A stretch of DNA of 64,000 nt, from the NCBI RefSeq assembly GCF_023016285.1, contig NZ_CP095413.1, positions 1,054,001-1,118,000 of the forward strand. The letters are read 5' to 3'. Below are positions 7,913 to 17,800 of this stretch, in pieces. The position numbers and the translations under genes are program-made. This DNA is from Muricauda sp. SCSIO 64092. Lineage in GTDB: Bacteria; Bacteroidota; Bacteroidia; Flavobacteriales; Flavobacteriaceae. How positions within the stretch are numbered: the stretch's first letter is position 1; every line of letters starts with the position of its first letter. Below the pieces are notes generated by a model that had not been told where the DNA came from, made no database searches, and was given only the letters and a program-made list of their open reading frames with translations.

Positions 7913-9058
7913 GTGAGGAAGATAATTGGTTTTTTTTTGTGCACAATATTGTTACTGCTTATCTTAAGAATATTTTGGTTGGCTTTGGGCCTGCTTGGCT
8001 TTGGACTTGTTTTTTTACTTCTTGCCTCAAATTTGGGTCTAGTTAAAATGATTAAGAAAAAACGTTGGCTGTTTTATTTCTTGATTTTTTTTTTCGTGTT
8101 TGCATTTGCCGTATCACTGAGAGTATTTGTGATAGAAATGTATAAAATCCCGAGCGGTTCCATGGAGAACACTTTGGCTACTGGCGACATGATTTTGGTA
8201 AGTAAACTCAACTATGGCCCTCGTTTGCCAAAAACACTATTTGAAATTCCTTGGCTGAATACTTTTAACACCACAGGTAAATCTTACATTAACGATTATG
8301 GTGTCAACTCAAAGGATAGAAGGCTAAAAGGATTTTCAAAGGTTACCAATAATGAGGTTGTTGTTTTTGAACACCCTAGGGAGCCTGGAAATTATTTAGC
8401 TAAAAGGTGTGTTGGAATACCAGGTGATTCTTTAAGCATTCTTGACGGTTTTGTACATATTAATGGGGTTGAGATAGACAAGTCTAAAAGCCTCAAAAGG
8501 AAGTATAGGGTTTGGATTAAAAACAACCTATCACATTGTGAAAAAAAAAATCCAAACACTTCGATCCTGAATTTAAGCTTTTATGATATCCTTCGAAAAA
8601 AATTGGAAATAAATATTACAAATGATTACCATAGATTACTGGAAAATTTACATTTGTTTGATTCTATTACACTAATTGATACTCCTATAGAAACAGATCC
8701 AAATGGCAAAATAAACTGGTCTTTACACAATTGGGAAGCGACGGTGGTACCACATAAAAATCAAAAAATAATACTAGATGTAAATAATTACGCTTTCTAT
8801 AAAGGTATAATTGAAAAATTTGAGGAAGTAAAAATAGTATTCCATAAAAAAAAATTTTATGTAAATGGGAAACGAATTAAGTCATATAAGTTCAAAAGGA
8901 ATTACTATTTTATGTTAGGTGATAATAGAAATTACTCGATTGATTCAAGACATTGGGGATTAGTGCCCGAAGAGAAAATTATTGGCAAAGTTATACTTAC
9001 CTTATATTCAATTAATAGAGATTCGGAATTGGAACGTTTGTTCAAAGTAACAAGATGA
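7913..9058 (+). CDS. lepB: Type I signal peptidase, second copy-type
   Basis: A 381-aa S26-family signal peptidase. Two N-terminal hydrophobic segments (about 4-40 and 51-68) precede the catalytic region. Box B is KIPSGSMENTL with catalytic Ser83, box D is YLAKRCVGIPGDS with general-base Lys164, and box E is GDNRNYSIDSRHWG at 336-349. About 155 residues lie between boxes D and E, a long insertion seen in Bacteroidota enzymes. GTG start at 7913, chosen because it precedes the first membrane segment; no ATG alternative precedes Ser83 in a good position. As it lies in the NVEALA-like cluster, not in a housekeeping setting, it may be dedicated to processing the peptide at 5553 or to one of its partners. 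That role is inferred from context only. Confidence 0.85.
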   Translation: MRKIIGFFLCTILLLLILRIFWLALGLLGFGLVFLLLASNLGLVKMIKKKRWLFYFLIFFFVFAFAVSLRVFVIEMYKIPSGSMENTLATGDMILVSKLNYGPRLPKTLFEIPWLNTFNTTGKSYINDYGVNSKDRRLKGFSKVTNNEVVVFEHPREPGNYLAKRCVGIPGDSLSILDGFVHINGVEIDKSKSLKRKYRVWIKNNLSHCEKKNPNTSILNLSFYDILRKKLEINITNDYHRLLENLHLFDSITLIDTPIETDPNGKINWSLHNWEATVVPHKNQKIILDVNNYAFYKGIIEKFEEVKIVFHKKKFYVNGKRIKSYKFKRNYYFMLGDNRNYSIDSRHWGLVPEEKIIGKVILTLYSINRDSELERLFKVTR

Positions 9059-9138
9059 AATTAGTATAACATCTTTCAACCGGATTGAATACGGGATTAT
9101 CAAATGTTTCGGTCCAAGATGTAAAACAGGCAAAGTTT

Positions 9139-11436
9139 TTATTCTTTCCTTATTTCGTTTATAGGGTTCATCATCATGGTTTTTGCGACTTGCAAGCTTA
9201 GTGTAACTGAAGATACTACTATTACGATTAATACTGATATCGCGAAAATCCAAAAATTAAGCTCAATCTTATTTGCAAAACCCATTAACCATTGATTCAT
9301 TAAGTAATACCCAATGGGTATGGCTATAATAAAGGCTATAAGTATTCGCCTTGTAAATGTTATGGTCAACAAGTTTAAAATATCGATTGAGGTTGCACCA
9401 AGCACTTTACGAATTCCCATTTCCTTGGAACGATTTTGAGTCACCGCCCAGGAAAGAGCAAACAGACCAAAACACGATAATAGAATACTAATGATTGAGA
9501 AGGTGACAATTAACTTGAAGAAAAAAGTATCTTCCTTGTATTTTTTCCTAAGTTCCTCCTCAAGAATGCTATATTTAAAATAATTGGAGGAAAATACCTT
9601 GCTCCACTCTTTTTCTATCATGGGGAGTACTGTTTTTAAATTGTTCCCTTGATAGTCTATTAATAATGATTTTCCTGTATCATAATAAGAAATAATAACA
9701 GGGGGGATTTCTTCTTTGAAGGATCCACATGTAAAATCTTGTACAACTCCAATAATTATATCTTCCGTACCTGGTACTTTCTTACCTATTGGTTTTTCCA
9801 AATTGAATTGACGTATTAATTTTTGGTTAACAAGCTTTCCGTGACGGACATTTGAAGGCAATTCCCCTTCCAGTAAAGTTAAATCCAATGTTTTGAGAAA
9901 ATCTTCATCTCCTCCGAACAAAAATGGTGTATAAGTTTTGCCATTATCTAGTTCGTAGCGACTTATCATATTTCCCGTAATCGGGTTTCCTCCACTGACG
10001 GTCAAATTATCGATGAAAGGCAAACTTGCTATATTTTGTTTAATAATATGAAGCTTTTCAGAAAAATCTTGGCTTGGTGCGTCTAACTGTATAATGCTAC
10101 GATTGAAACCTAAAGATGCATTTTCCAAGAAATTCATTTGTTGTACTAGGGTAATCGAACAAATTGCCAATGTTATGGAAATGATGAATTGAACTGTAAA
10201 TAAAAATCTGTTGAACGTTATTCTTGAGGACTCTTTTGCCATCAAATTCACTGGTTGAATACGCAATTGTTTTGACACAGAAAACATCACAGTCATTACC
10301 CCACAGACAAACAAAAAAAGGCTCAAATAGACAACAACTTTTGTGTTAAGTAGATATTCCATAGAAAAGTTGTATTCGAAAACTGAATTAAAAACAGGGA
10401 TTATAAGAATTGTAATTCCTAGCGATACTATAAAACTGACCAGAATATAAAACCCAGCTTCAGTAATCGAAAAACCAAATAGTCCTTTTTTGGAAATCCC
10501 CAATGTTTTTTTTATTCCCACCTCCTTTTTTCTTTCTTGCCAAAAAAGCAAAAAAAGATTGATGAAGTTAAAACCTGCAATAAAAATTACTAGTAAACAG
10601 GCGATATACCCAATTTTCAAAAAAGTTGGATTTCTTGTTTTCATGAAATCCATTTTATTTTCAAGTCGAAAATATGATTCTTCAAGAGCTCCAAAGAAAT
10701 AATTAATTTTCCCAGGCCCTATAAGTCCTGGCCTGTTGATATCATTATTGATTTTCATCTCCAAGGATTCGGACAGATTGGAATCTGTTAGCAGCGCATA
10801 ACTAGGACCGCCACGCCATTTATCTGGAAAAGTAGAGTTGTGCATTATAGCGTCAAAATTCAGATGGCTGTTCACACTAGGTCTGCGTGTGACAGCTGAG
10901 ACCATAAGTTTTAGGGTACTGTCTGGGGTTATGACCGTAATTGGTTGACCGACAACTTCAGATTTGCCGAATAATATTTCAGCCTTTTTCTCCGAAATCA
11001 CTATGTTTCCCGGAGCCAAACATTCGCTTCTGTTTCCGTAAACGATAGGGAAATCAAAAATTGAAAAAAAAGACTTGTCAGCCAACAATACAGTGAAATC
11101 ACGGAATGTATTTTTTCCTACCTCTAAATTTAAATCTTTCAAACTGGCAAGTTGAGTAACTTCTTCGATTTCTGCATAGTTCTCGATTAGATAATCGGAA
11201 AAAAAACTGGGTATATAAACAATGTGACTATCCCCATTAAATGGATCACCACTAAAAATCTGAAAAATTTGATTTTTTTTTGAGTGAAATGAATCTGTAT
11301 CGGTTTCGTAGGTAAGAAAGGATATTAGGATATTTGAGCAGACAAATGCAACTATTAGACTTAATAATATAATAGAGGTATAAATCTTCTTACCCCATAA
11401 ATTCCTCAAAATAAATTTAAGATTGTATCTTAACAT
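9139..11436 (-). CDS. FtsX/MacB-type ABC transporter permease (large form)
   Basis: About 765 aa when started at ATG 11436; an in-frame TTG at 11484 would add 16 residues. The chosen start gives MLRYNLKFILRNLW, the usual beginning of this Bacteroidota permease type. Order: helix 1 (about 20-40), periplasmic MacB core domain, three helices of the first FtsX domain around residues 270-400, a second periplasmic domain, and a second FtsX domain ending near the C-terminus with the signature KEMGIRKVLGA. No ATP-binding subunit or adaptor is encoded next to it. It converges on the signal peptidase gene with an 80-base gap. Mechanotransmission or efflux is likely for the family; the substrate is unknown. 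A role with the Cys-rich peptide is possible but unsupported. Confidence 0.8.
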   Translation of the reverse strand: MLRYNLKFILRNLWGKKIYTSIILLSLIVAFVCSNILISFLTYETDTDSFHSKKNQIFQIFSGDPFNGDSHIVYIPSFFSDYLIENYAEIEEVTQLASLKDLNLEVGKNTFRDFTVLLADKSFFSIFDFPIVYGNRSECLAPGNIVISEKKAEILFGKSEVVGQPITVITPDSTLKLMVSAVTRRPSVNSHLNFDAIMHNSTFPDKWRGGPSYALLTDSNLSESLEMKINNDINRPGLIGPGKINYFFGALEESYFRLENKMDFMKTRNPTFLKIGYIACLLVIFIAGFNFINLFLLFWQERKKEVGIKKTLGISKKGLFGFSITEAGFYILVSFIVSLGITILIIPVFNSVFEYNFSMEYLLNTKVVVYLSLFLFVCGVMTVMFSVSKQLRIQPVNLMAKESSRITFNRFLFTVQFIISITLAICSITLVQQMNFLENASLGFNRSIIQLDAPSQDFSEKLHIIKQNIASLPFIDNLTVSGGNPITGNMISRYELDNGKTYTPFLFGGDEDFLKTLDLTLLEGELPSNVRHGKLVNQKLIRQFNLEKPIGKKVPGTEDIIIGVVQDFTCGSFKEEIPPVIISYYDTGKSLLIDYQGNNLKTVLPMIEKEWSKVFSSNYFKYSILEEELRKKYKEDTFFFKLIVTFSIISILLSCFGLFALSWAVTQNRSKEMGIRKVLGATSIDILNLLTITFTRRILIAFIIAIPIGYYLMNQWLMGFANKIELNFWIFAISVLIVIVVSSVTLSLQVAKTMMMNPINEIRKE

Positions 11437-11484
11437 TAGATTAACAATACGAAGTGTTTGCAGATGACCTACTCCTTTTATCAA

Positions 11485-11941
11485 CCAAATGTAAAATACA
11501 AATTCCTGTCCATATTTTTATAATATGGATGTTAAAAACTCTTAGATATGAAGTCTTACCATTCATAACTACCAACCAATAATGGAAACTTAAATTGATT
11601 TGATGATATTGAACCCGCCTTGAGTTCATAAGATTTACTGCAAAAATAGCTGCCTGCCCCCTGGGTACAAAATCTTGTTTTTTGAACTAAAGGCGGGTTC
11701 ATTTTCCCCAAAACCGTTGAATTCCGTTTATTGTTTTAGTTGAATCCCTTAGGAGGAACGTTTATTCGGACAAAAATCTGCATCTTGCTACTCTTTACAT
11801 TTTGCCGGTACGTTTGAAAGAGGAGATGGCAAGAACCCTGTAGGATGGGAATTTTCAAAAAATAACTTTTTAGGATTCAAATCGGTGTTAATTGTACTTT
11901 TTAAATTGTCATTTACAAAAAGTTGTTCTCCTAAAGCTGAT
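11485..11941. other. Spacer with a long inverted repeat, no clear gene
   Basis: About 460 bases between the permease gene and the OmpA-family gene. It holds the 18-bp inverted repeat listed separately. On the minus strand, from inside the end of the OmpA gene down to about 11785, a frame of roughly 55 codons is open but lacks a start; on the plus strand a roughly 40-codon open stretch overlaps it. Either could be a decayed gene fragment. I recognise neither. Confidence 0.4.
11611..11700. repeat. 90-bp element bounded by 18-bp inverted repeats
   Basis: GAACCCGCCTTGAGTTCA (11611-11628) pairs with TGAACTAAAGGCGGGTTC (11683-11700) at 16 of 18 positions, with about 54 bases between. The GC-rich ends stand out in an AT-rich spacer. 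It could be a MITE-like element, a large hairpin terminator for the OmpA operon, or the footprint of an excised element. Confidence 0.5.
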
Positions 11942-13879
11942 CTAGTCAAACAAAATATTGTCGTTTAGGATTACGATAAGGGAGCGTCTATTTTGTCGAT
12001 GTAGCATTTCCAAACAATACACCCCATTTTTACAATTGTTCAGGATTTTATCTTCACCGTAACCAATGGAATATAATATATTGCTTGAGGGAACACCATG
12101 ATTCGCGAGATAGTCCTTAATGGCATCTGAACGCGCCTGCGTAAGTCTAAAATTGGCGGCAGCACTACCTTGACTGTCCGTATGGCTTTCTATTCGTAAC
12201 TGAACCGCTGGAAAACGCTCTACAAAATCAACTACCTTGTCCAATTCAATGGCAATATCCGGGGTAACTTTTGATTCACCATTCCCAAAGAAAAACTTTT
12301 TGAGTTTTACAACTTTCTGTCCTTCCCTTTCTTCGACCAAATCATCATAAAGTGCAATTCCAATATTCAGGTTCCCCTTTTGAACCGCCTCTATTTGTTC
12401 TCCTTCAAATATTGCCGAAAAGATGGAGAATCTGTCCTTGGCAGCCTCAACACGTACTTTTGATTGCGATGGAATTTCAATGGAATAGTCCCCTCGATCG
12501 TTGGAAAGTGTTTCCAGCAAAAGTTCACCTCCTGGCCCATACACTTTAATACGGGCATTGGATACGCCCTGCATATTGTTCAATCTTACGACCTTCCCAT
12601 TCAATGCAAAGGTCTTGATTCCCGGTTTTTCGTCGACAAAAAATCCAAATACATCATCTTTTCCTTTGCCACCTGCCCTATTGGAAGAAAAATACCCCTG
12701 TAGCCCGTTTTCATGATTTTTGATGATAAACCCAAAATCGTCTGTTTCCGAATTAATGGGTTTGCCGAGATTCACGGGAATGGTAAAACCACCTTCCTTG
12801 AAATTTGCCTTATAAATGTCCATCCCTCCAAGACCATAGAAAACATCCGTGGAAAAATAAAAAACACCTTCAAAAATGTATGGGGCTATTTCATTGCCCG
12901 GGGTATTTATTTTTGGCCCTAGATTTATGGGGGCGGACATTATTTGACCGTTACTGGTATTTACATAATAAATATCGGTACCTCCATAACCATCTTTCAG
13001 ATTAGCGGAAAAGTAGAGTCTAGACGTGTTATCATCGTAAAAGGGATAATAAAACGAAGTACTCAAATCCCTCCAAAGGAATTTAAAACTGCCCCCTATT
13101 TTTTGCATCCCTATGGAAAGTGCATTTTTTCCGCTTTCATCAAATTCAAGTTCTCCTTCGAGTGTATTGGAAAGCACATAAAAGATACTGTTCAGGTCTT
13201 CTGAAAAATAGGGCGTGGCCTTATGATAATCCGAATCCCGAATGGCATTGAGCCTATCTACCTTGGCCACTTGGCCATTTGCGGCAATCTCACCCTCAAA
13301 AACATCCAAGTAGGCCTCACCCATAGGTTCGTAACTTTCGCCCTTTCCCAGAGGGCGCCCGCTGGTAAACAATAGACCGTTTCGATAAAAAGCTGGTGAA
13401 AAATCGGACTGGGTACTGTTGGCATCCAAATTAAACACCCTGTAATTATGGTCTTCATCGTTCTTTTTTGAAGTCAACAATTCCATGTTAAACTTGGCAT
13501 TCTCCTGTAATTCCCTGGAGAAGTCCAACTTGTTGTCATTAAGAAAAGTGGTCAGTCTTTCTTTGTTGGAGGTCCTTCCCAGTCCCTGTAGCAACATATT
13601 AAGATGATCCCCTTCCATTATGCTGTCCTGGGCAAACAGTTCGAGATAAATATCCGTTGCCTTTTCGAACTTATTGGTTTTAAAATAAGAGTCTGCCAAA
13701 TTCAAATATTGCCTTGGGGACAAACTGCCCCCTTTTTCCAAATCCCTTTCGTAGGCCGCAATGGCATCCGAATAGGCGTAGGAAAAGAAATAACCATCGC
13801 CCTTGGATTCCTTGTACTGTCCATGGAGCATTGCAAATCCGAGGACAAAGCAAAAAAGTGTGTTCATCTTCATACACAT
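11942..13879 (-). CDS. OmpA-family protein with TPR and PD40 repeats
   Basis: A 645-aa exported protein: signal peptide at about 1-20, TPR-like helices to about 120, then a WD40/PD40-like propeller (about 155-430, with repeated segments such as DDNTSRLYFSANLKDGYGG), a carboxypeptidase-regulatory-like beta domain (about 430-510), and an OmpA/MotB peptidoglycan-binding domain at the C-terminus (IESHTDSQG, then RSDAIKDYL). This architecture regularly follows PorP/SprF genes in Flavobacteriia and is thought to link the outer-membrane part of T9SS adhesin modules to the cell wall. Three nearby Met codons make the exact start uncertain by up to four residues. The PorP/SprF gene ends 10 bases upstream, so they share an operon. 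Confidence 0.88.
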   Translation of the reverse strand: MCMKMNTLFCFVLGFAMLHGQYKESKGDGYFFSYAYSDAIAAYERDLEKGGSLSPRQYLNLADSYFKTNKFEKATDIYLELFAQDSIMEGDHLNMLLQGLGRTSNKERLTTFLNDNKLDFSRELQENAKFNMELLTSKKNDEDHNYRVFNLDANSTQSDFSPAFYRNGLLFTSGRPLGKGESYEPMGEAYLDVFEGEIAANGQVAKVDRLNAIRDSDYHKATPYFSEDLNSIFYVLSNTLEGELEFDESGKNALSIGMQKIGGSFKFLWRDLSTSFYYPFYDDNTSRLYFSANLKDGYGGTDIYYVNTSNGQIMSAPINLGPKINTPGNEIAPYIFEGVFYFSTDVFYGLGGMDIYKANFKEGGFTIPVNLGKPINSETDDFGFIIKNHENGLQGYFSSNRAGGKGKDDVFGFFVDEKPGIKTFALNGKVVRLNNMQGVSNARIKVYGPGGELLLETLSNDRGDYSIEIPSQSKVRVEAAKDRFSIFSAIFEGEQIEAVQKGNLNIGIALYDDLVEEREGQKVVKLKKFFFGNGESKVTPDIAIELDKVVDFVERFPAVQLRIESHTDSQGSAAANFRLTQARSDAIKDYLANHGVPSSNILYSIGYGEDKILNNCKNGVYCLEMLHRQNRRSLIVILNDNILFD

Positions 13880-13889
13880 GGATTTGAAA

Positions 13890-14867
13890 TTAAAAAAACC
13901 TTGGCGAATCTATTTGTTTTGGTTTGCCTTTTAACTTATTAATTCTTTTGTTCCTTGCCCTGGAACCTCCATCACCGCGCCCTAAATAAAACTTTACTAT
14001 GGCCTCATGTGAAGCGCCTCCAAACTCCCCAAGACCATTGGTACTGTAATCATACGAATAGCCAAAAAATATACTGTTCGAAACTTGTAGTCCCGCCACA
14101 CCACTAATTGAGTTGTTGATTCGATAATTGGCCCCCAACGTCAAAGCGTCCAAAAAGAGGAAATTTGCCGACAGGTTAAAGTTAACGGGGATTCCTGGAA
14201 GGTAGTTCAGTAAAACGGCCGGTTTAAATTTGGTTCGGTCAGAGATATTGAAAATACAGCCTGCTATAAAATTATATTGCAGATCGTTGTCCACAACAGA
14301 CTCCAATTCTGCCTCATAGATTCCTAAGGTCAAAAAATTGGGAATGGACAAACCTGCATACCATTGCTCTCCATACATAAACAATCCCGCCCCGACAACT
14401 GGATAAAACTCATTGAAGTTCTGGCCTCCAATCAAAGGTTCTCCCGGATTCTGAAAATTCCCTTTGGAAAAGTCCAAATCCAAGATGGATCCCCCTGCAT
14501 CGATACCAAAGGATAGCCAGGAGTCATTGGACATTTTTATTTGGTAGGAATAGGCAACATCAATGAACGTTTGGGTGGATGGCCCCAACACATCACTCAC
14601 CACATTAAATCCAAGTCCCATTTTTTCATTGGAAAAGGGAATATTGGCACCGAACCTAATATTTCTTGGAGCGCCGGGAATATCTACCCATTGTGCCCTA
14701 TACAATCCCGAAAATTCCGCTGATTCCACGGAACCTACATAAGCGGGATTAAAACTCCCTATATTGTACATATATTGGGTATATTGAGGTTCCTGTTGAG
14801 CACGCACCATACACCAGACCATGCTGAATGTAAGGGTTAAATAGATATAATGCTGTTTTTTAAACAT
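13890..14867 (-). CDS. PorP/SprF-family outer-membrane protein (T9SS associated)
   Basis: A 325-aa protein with a signal peptide (about 1-23) and the family opening QQEPQYTQYMYNIGSFNPAY, followed by alternating strands of an outer-membrane beta-barrel. PorP/SprF proteins bind and help secrete or anchor substrates with type B (CHU_C) T9SS sorting domains. It sits 10 bases after a giant gene of exactly that type and 10 bases before the OmpA/PD40 gene, forming the standard adhesin, PorP/SprF, OmpA trio. A basic tail after residue 295 is slightly long for the family. Confidence 0.9.
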   Translation of the reverse strand: MFKKQHYIYLTLTFSMVWCMVRAQQEPQYTQYMYNIGSFNPAYVGSVESAEFSGLYRAQWVDIPGAPRNIRFGANIPFSNEKMGLGFNVVSDVLGPSTQTFIDVAYSYQIKMSNDSWLSFGIDAGGSILDLDFSKGNFQNPGEPLIGGQNFNEFYPVVGAGLFMYGEQWYAGLSIPNFLTLGIYEAELESVVDNDLQYNFIAGCIFNISDRTKFKPAVLLNYLPGIPVNFNLSANFLFLDALTLGANYRINNSISGVAGLQVSNSIFFGYSYDYSTNGLGEFGGASHEAIVKFYLGRGDGGSRARNKRINKLKGKPKQIDSPRFF

Positions 14868-14877
14868 GCTCTTCCAG

Positions 14878-17800
14878 TTATTTTATGATTTGAATCCACC
14901 CCTTTGTTGCATCCGAACCATCACCTAAATCCAAAACATAAAAGTAGGTTCCCTTGGGCAAATCCCCATTATCCCCAGTACCGTCCCATGTGCTATCATA
15001 TGCTTGTTCTTCATAGACCAAATTGCCATATCGGTCAAAAATTTGAAGGTTATTGTTAGGGAAATTTTGATGTCCCACCAGGATTAAGGTATCATTTATG
15101 CCGTCACCATTTGGGGAAAACAGATTGCATAAAGTCCCTTGATCAACACATTCACTTTGAGATGAATTGATTTCCACCGTTGCTGAATTATTGGAATTAT
15201 CCCCATCTATTGGTATAGAGCTGATTAAACTGGCCGTATTCCCCAACCTTCCCAATTGGGCCACCCTTACCGAAATAAACAAATTGGTGGAGGCTTCCCC
15301 CAATAATTCCGGTATGGTCCAAAGACCTGTCGTACTATCATAAATCCCAGATTCTGCATTGGTTGACACAATCTCAAAACCTGAATCCCCATCAATTAAA
15401 TCCAAAACCACAATATCTATTCCCCTTTCCATACTTAGGTTGGTTGCCGTAATCGTAAAATTGATGATATCCCCAATTAGCGGTTCGGGGGAATCCACTG
15501 ATTTTTCAACCAAAATATCTATAGGTTCTGCACTGCAATCCGCGGTTAGGAAGGGGTCACAATCATCCAGGGGATCACTTGCCCTCTCCGGAACTGCATC
15601 AGTAGTGGGATCGTCCTCAACCAAAACTTCCTCCCCATCCGTCAATCCATCATCATCGGAATCCGCATCAAAAGGATTTGTCCCCAAATCAATTTCCTCA
15701 GCATTGGTAAGACCATCCATATCACAATCACTATCCCCGAGAGGGGTTCCCCCTACGGAATCACAATCGTCCAATGGATCGGTCGCGTCCACGTTCACTT
15801 CCTGACCATCTTCAATACCATCACCATCGGTATCGGGATTATTGGGATCGGTTCCCAAATCTATTTCAACGTCATCATCCAATCCATCAAAATCCGCATC
15901 CAGCAAACAATCGATAACATTGACCGTCACTTCCACAGATTCATTGGTACACGGAGCTTGTGCCCCATTGGTGGTATATACAAACACATAGCTTCCCTCT
16001 GGCAATCCGGAAAAATCAACCGTATTATCCGCATTTATGGATATCGATCCATTGGAAGGATCTGTACCAACGGCCCAAAATCCTGGATCTGCACCTGTTA
16101 GAGTGGTGTCCAAATCCAAAATAGTCGTACCTCCAGGACCAACTTGCGAACAAGCCGTAGTATCGGTAGGTGTTCCAGGGGAGGGTTGGATATTGACCGT
16201 GGCAATAACCTCGGTACGTGGAGATGGACAACCATTTTCCGTGGCCTCCACGTAAAAAGAAGTGGTGCTGGTCAATGTTGGTGTGGTAAAAGAACCCCCA
16301 GAACCTAATATTGTTGTTGATGTGGGCGAATCGAACCAATTTATGACTGCACCTAGCGATGCTGTTGCCGTTAGTGTTAGTTCACCCCGACCACAGAGGA
16401 TTCCCCCGGCAGTAGACAGAATTGAAGGTGTTGTGTTGATGACCAGTGTAACTTCCACCGTTGGACTGAAACAACTATCATCACGATCCAAATAAAAACC
16501 ATAAAATGTACCTGGGAAAGAAACCCTACTGGGCCTGTAGGCACTACTCAGCGTTTGGTCCGGATTTGTACTCCATATTAACTCAGCATCCGGAGGGGGG
16601 GGTCCAATGATGTAGTCATTCAAATCCACGGCCAACATATCACAAAAATTGGTGGGCTGAGCAGTGTCAAGAATTGGGGATGGCAAACAATTGTCATCGT
16701 CTAAAATAGTTCCCGTGGCCGTACCTCCATCAGACAAAAGCACCCCATCGCTTGGCGTACCCAATTGCACCGTAAAAGTTTCACTGTTTTCCAACGCGTT
16801 ATCATCAATAATAGGAACTACAATTAATTGGGTCTCTCCGCTATTTCCCAAAAAAACTATGGAACCTCCAGTATTGTCATAGTCCACTCCCCCGGTAGCA
16901 GAACCATCCAGTAAGGTATATGGCACACTAAATCCTCCTGGTTTTTCGATGTCCAGTATAACCGGAATGTTGAGTTCCCCTGAAGCCGAATCTTCCTCTA
17001 TGGCTGCGTCACTTATGGACACCACTGCCTGGTCGTTATCTTCATTTACTATTTGGAGATCAGGTACATCTGCCCCCGTAAGTGCATCGTAAGCAGCATC
17101 TGTTGAGGTAACATCTCCTGTATTGATCGTATAGGCAATATCACCGTCATCAATTAAATCATCCTCTCCCATGACTATAATTTCAACCCCGGTCTCCCAA
17201 TTGGTTGGAGTAAGTACCACCTGGCTAGGGCCGTTGCCCTCCGTACCATCATATCCGGTCAATGGAATGACCACATTATCGGTTGGGCTGGCATCCAAAG
17301 TAAAGGTAAAAGTTACGGAACCTCCTATTTCCGTGGTGTTCCCTGAAGTATTATCAACCCTGACCCCTGGCATATCATCATCCAAATTTGTGGCTGCCAC
17401 CAACCCATCAGGCACAAGATCATAGGCATCGTCACTGGTTCCATCCAAAACTCGAACACGAACGGTATAGCCCTCTGTTCCATCCACTACATCATCATCT
17501 TCCCCTGTAACCGTAACGGTTTGTGGAACGTTCCAATTGCCGTTGGTGAATGTCAATAGTGCAGGTGTGACCGTGCCTTCCCCGGTATCAAGGGAAACCA
17601 CACTTAAACGTACGTTGGTCAACGGCTGTGCCGTAAGTGCTACCGTAAAAGTATCAGATGTTCCGGATTCGCTGGTCGTCGTACTTCCAAGACTTTGGAT
17701 TATTGTGAGGCCTGCGTTGTCGTCATTGGTTATTGTTCCTACTCCTACGCCATCCCCTATTGTACCATTGGTCACCCCACTGAGCGTCACGTTAAAGGTT

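Noticed and set aside
11785..11945. Open minus-strand stretch after the OmpA gene as a small gene
   Set aside because: It begins inside the end of the OmpA gene in another frame and has no start codon of its own.
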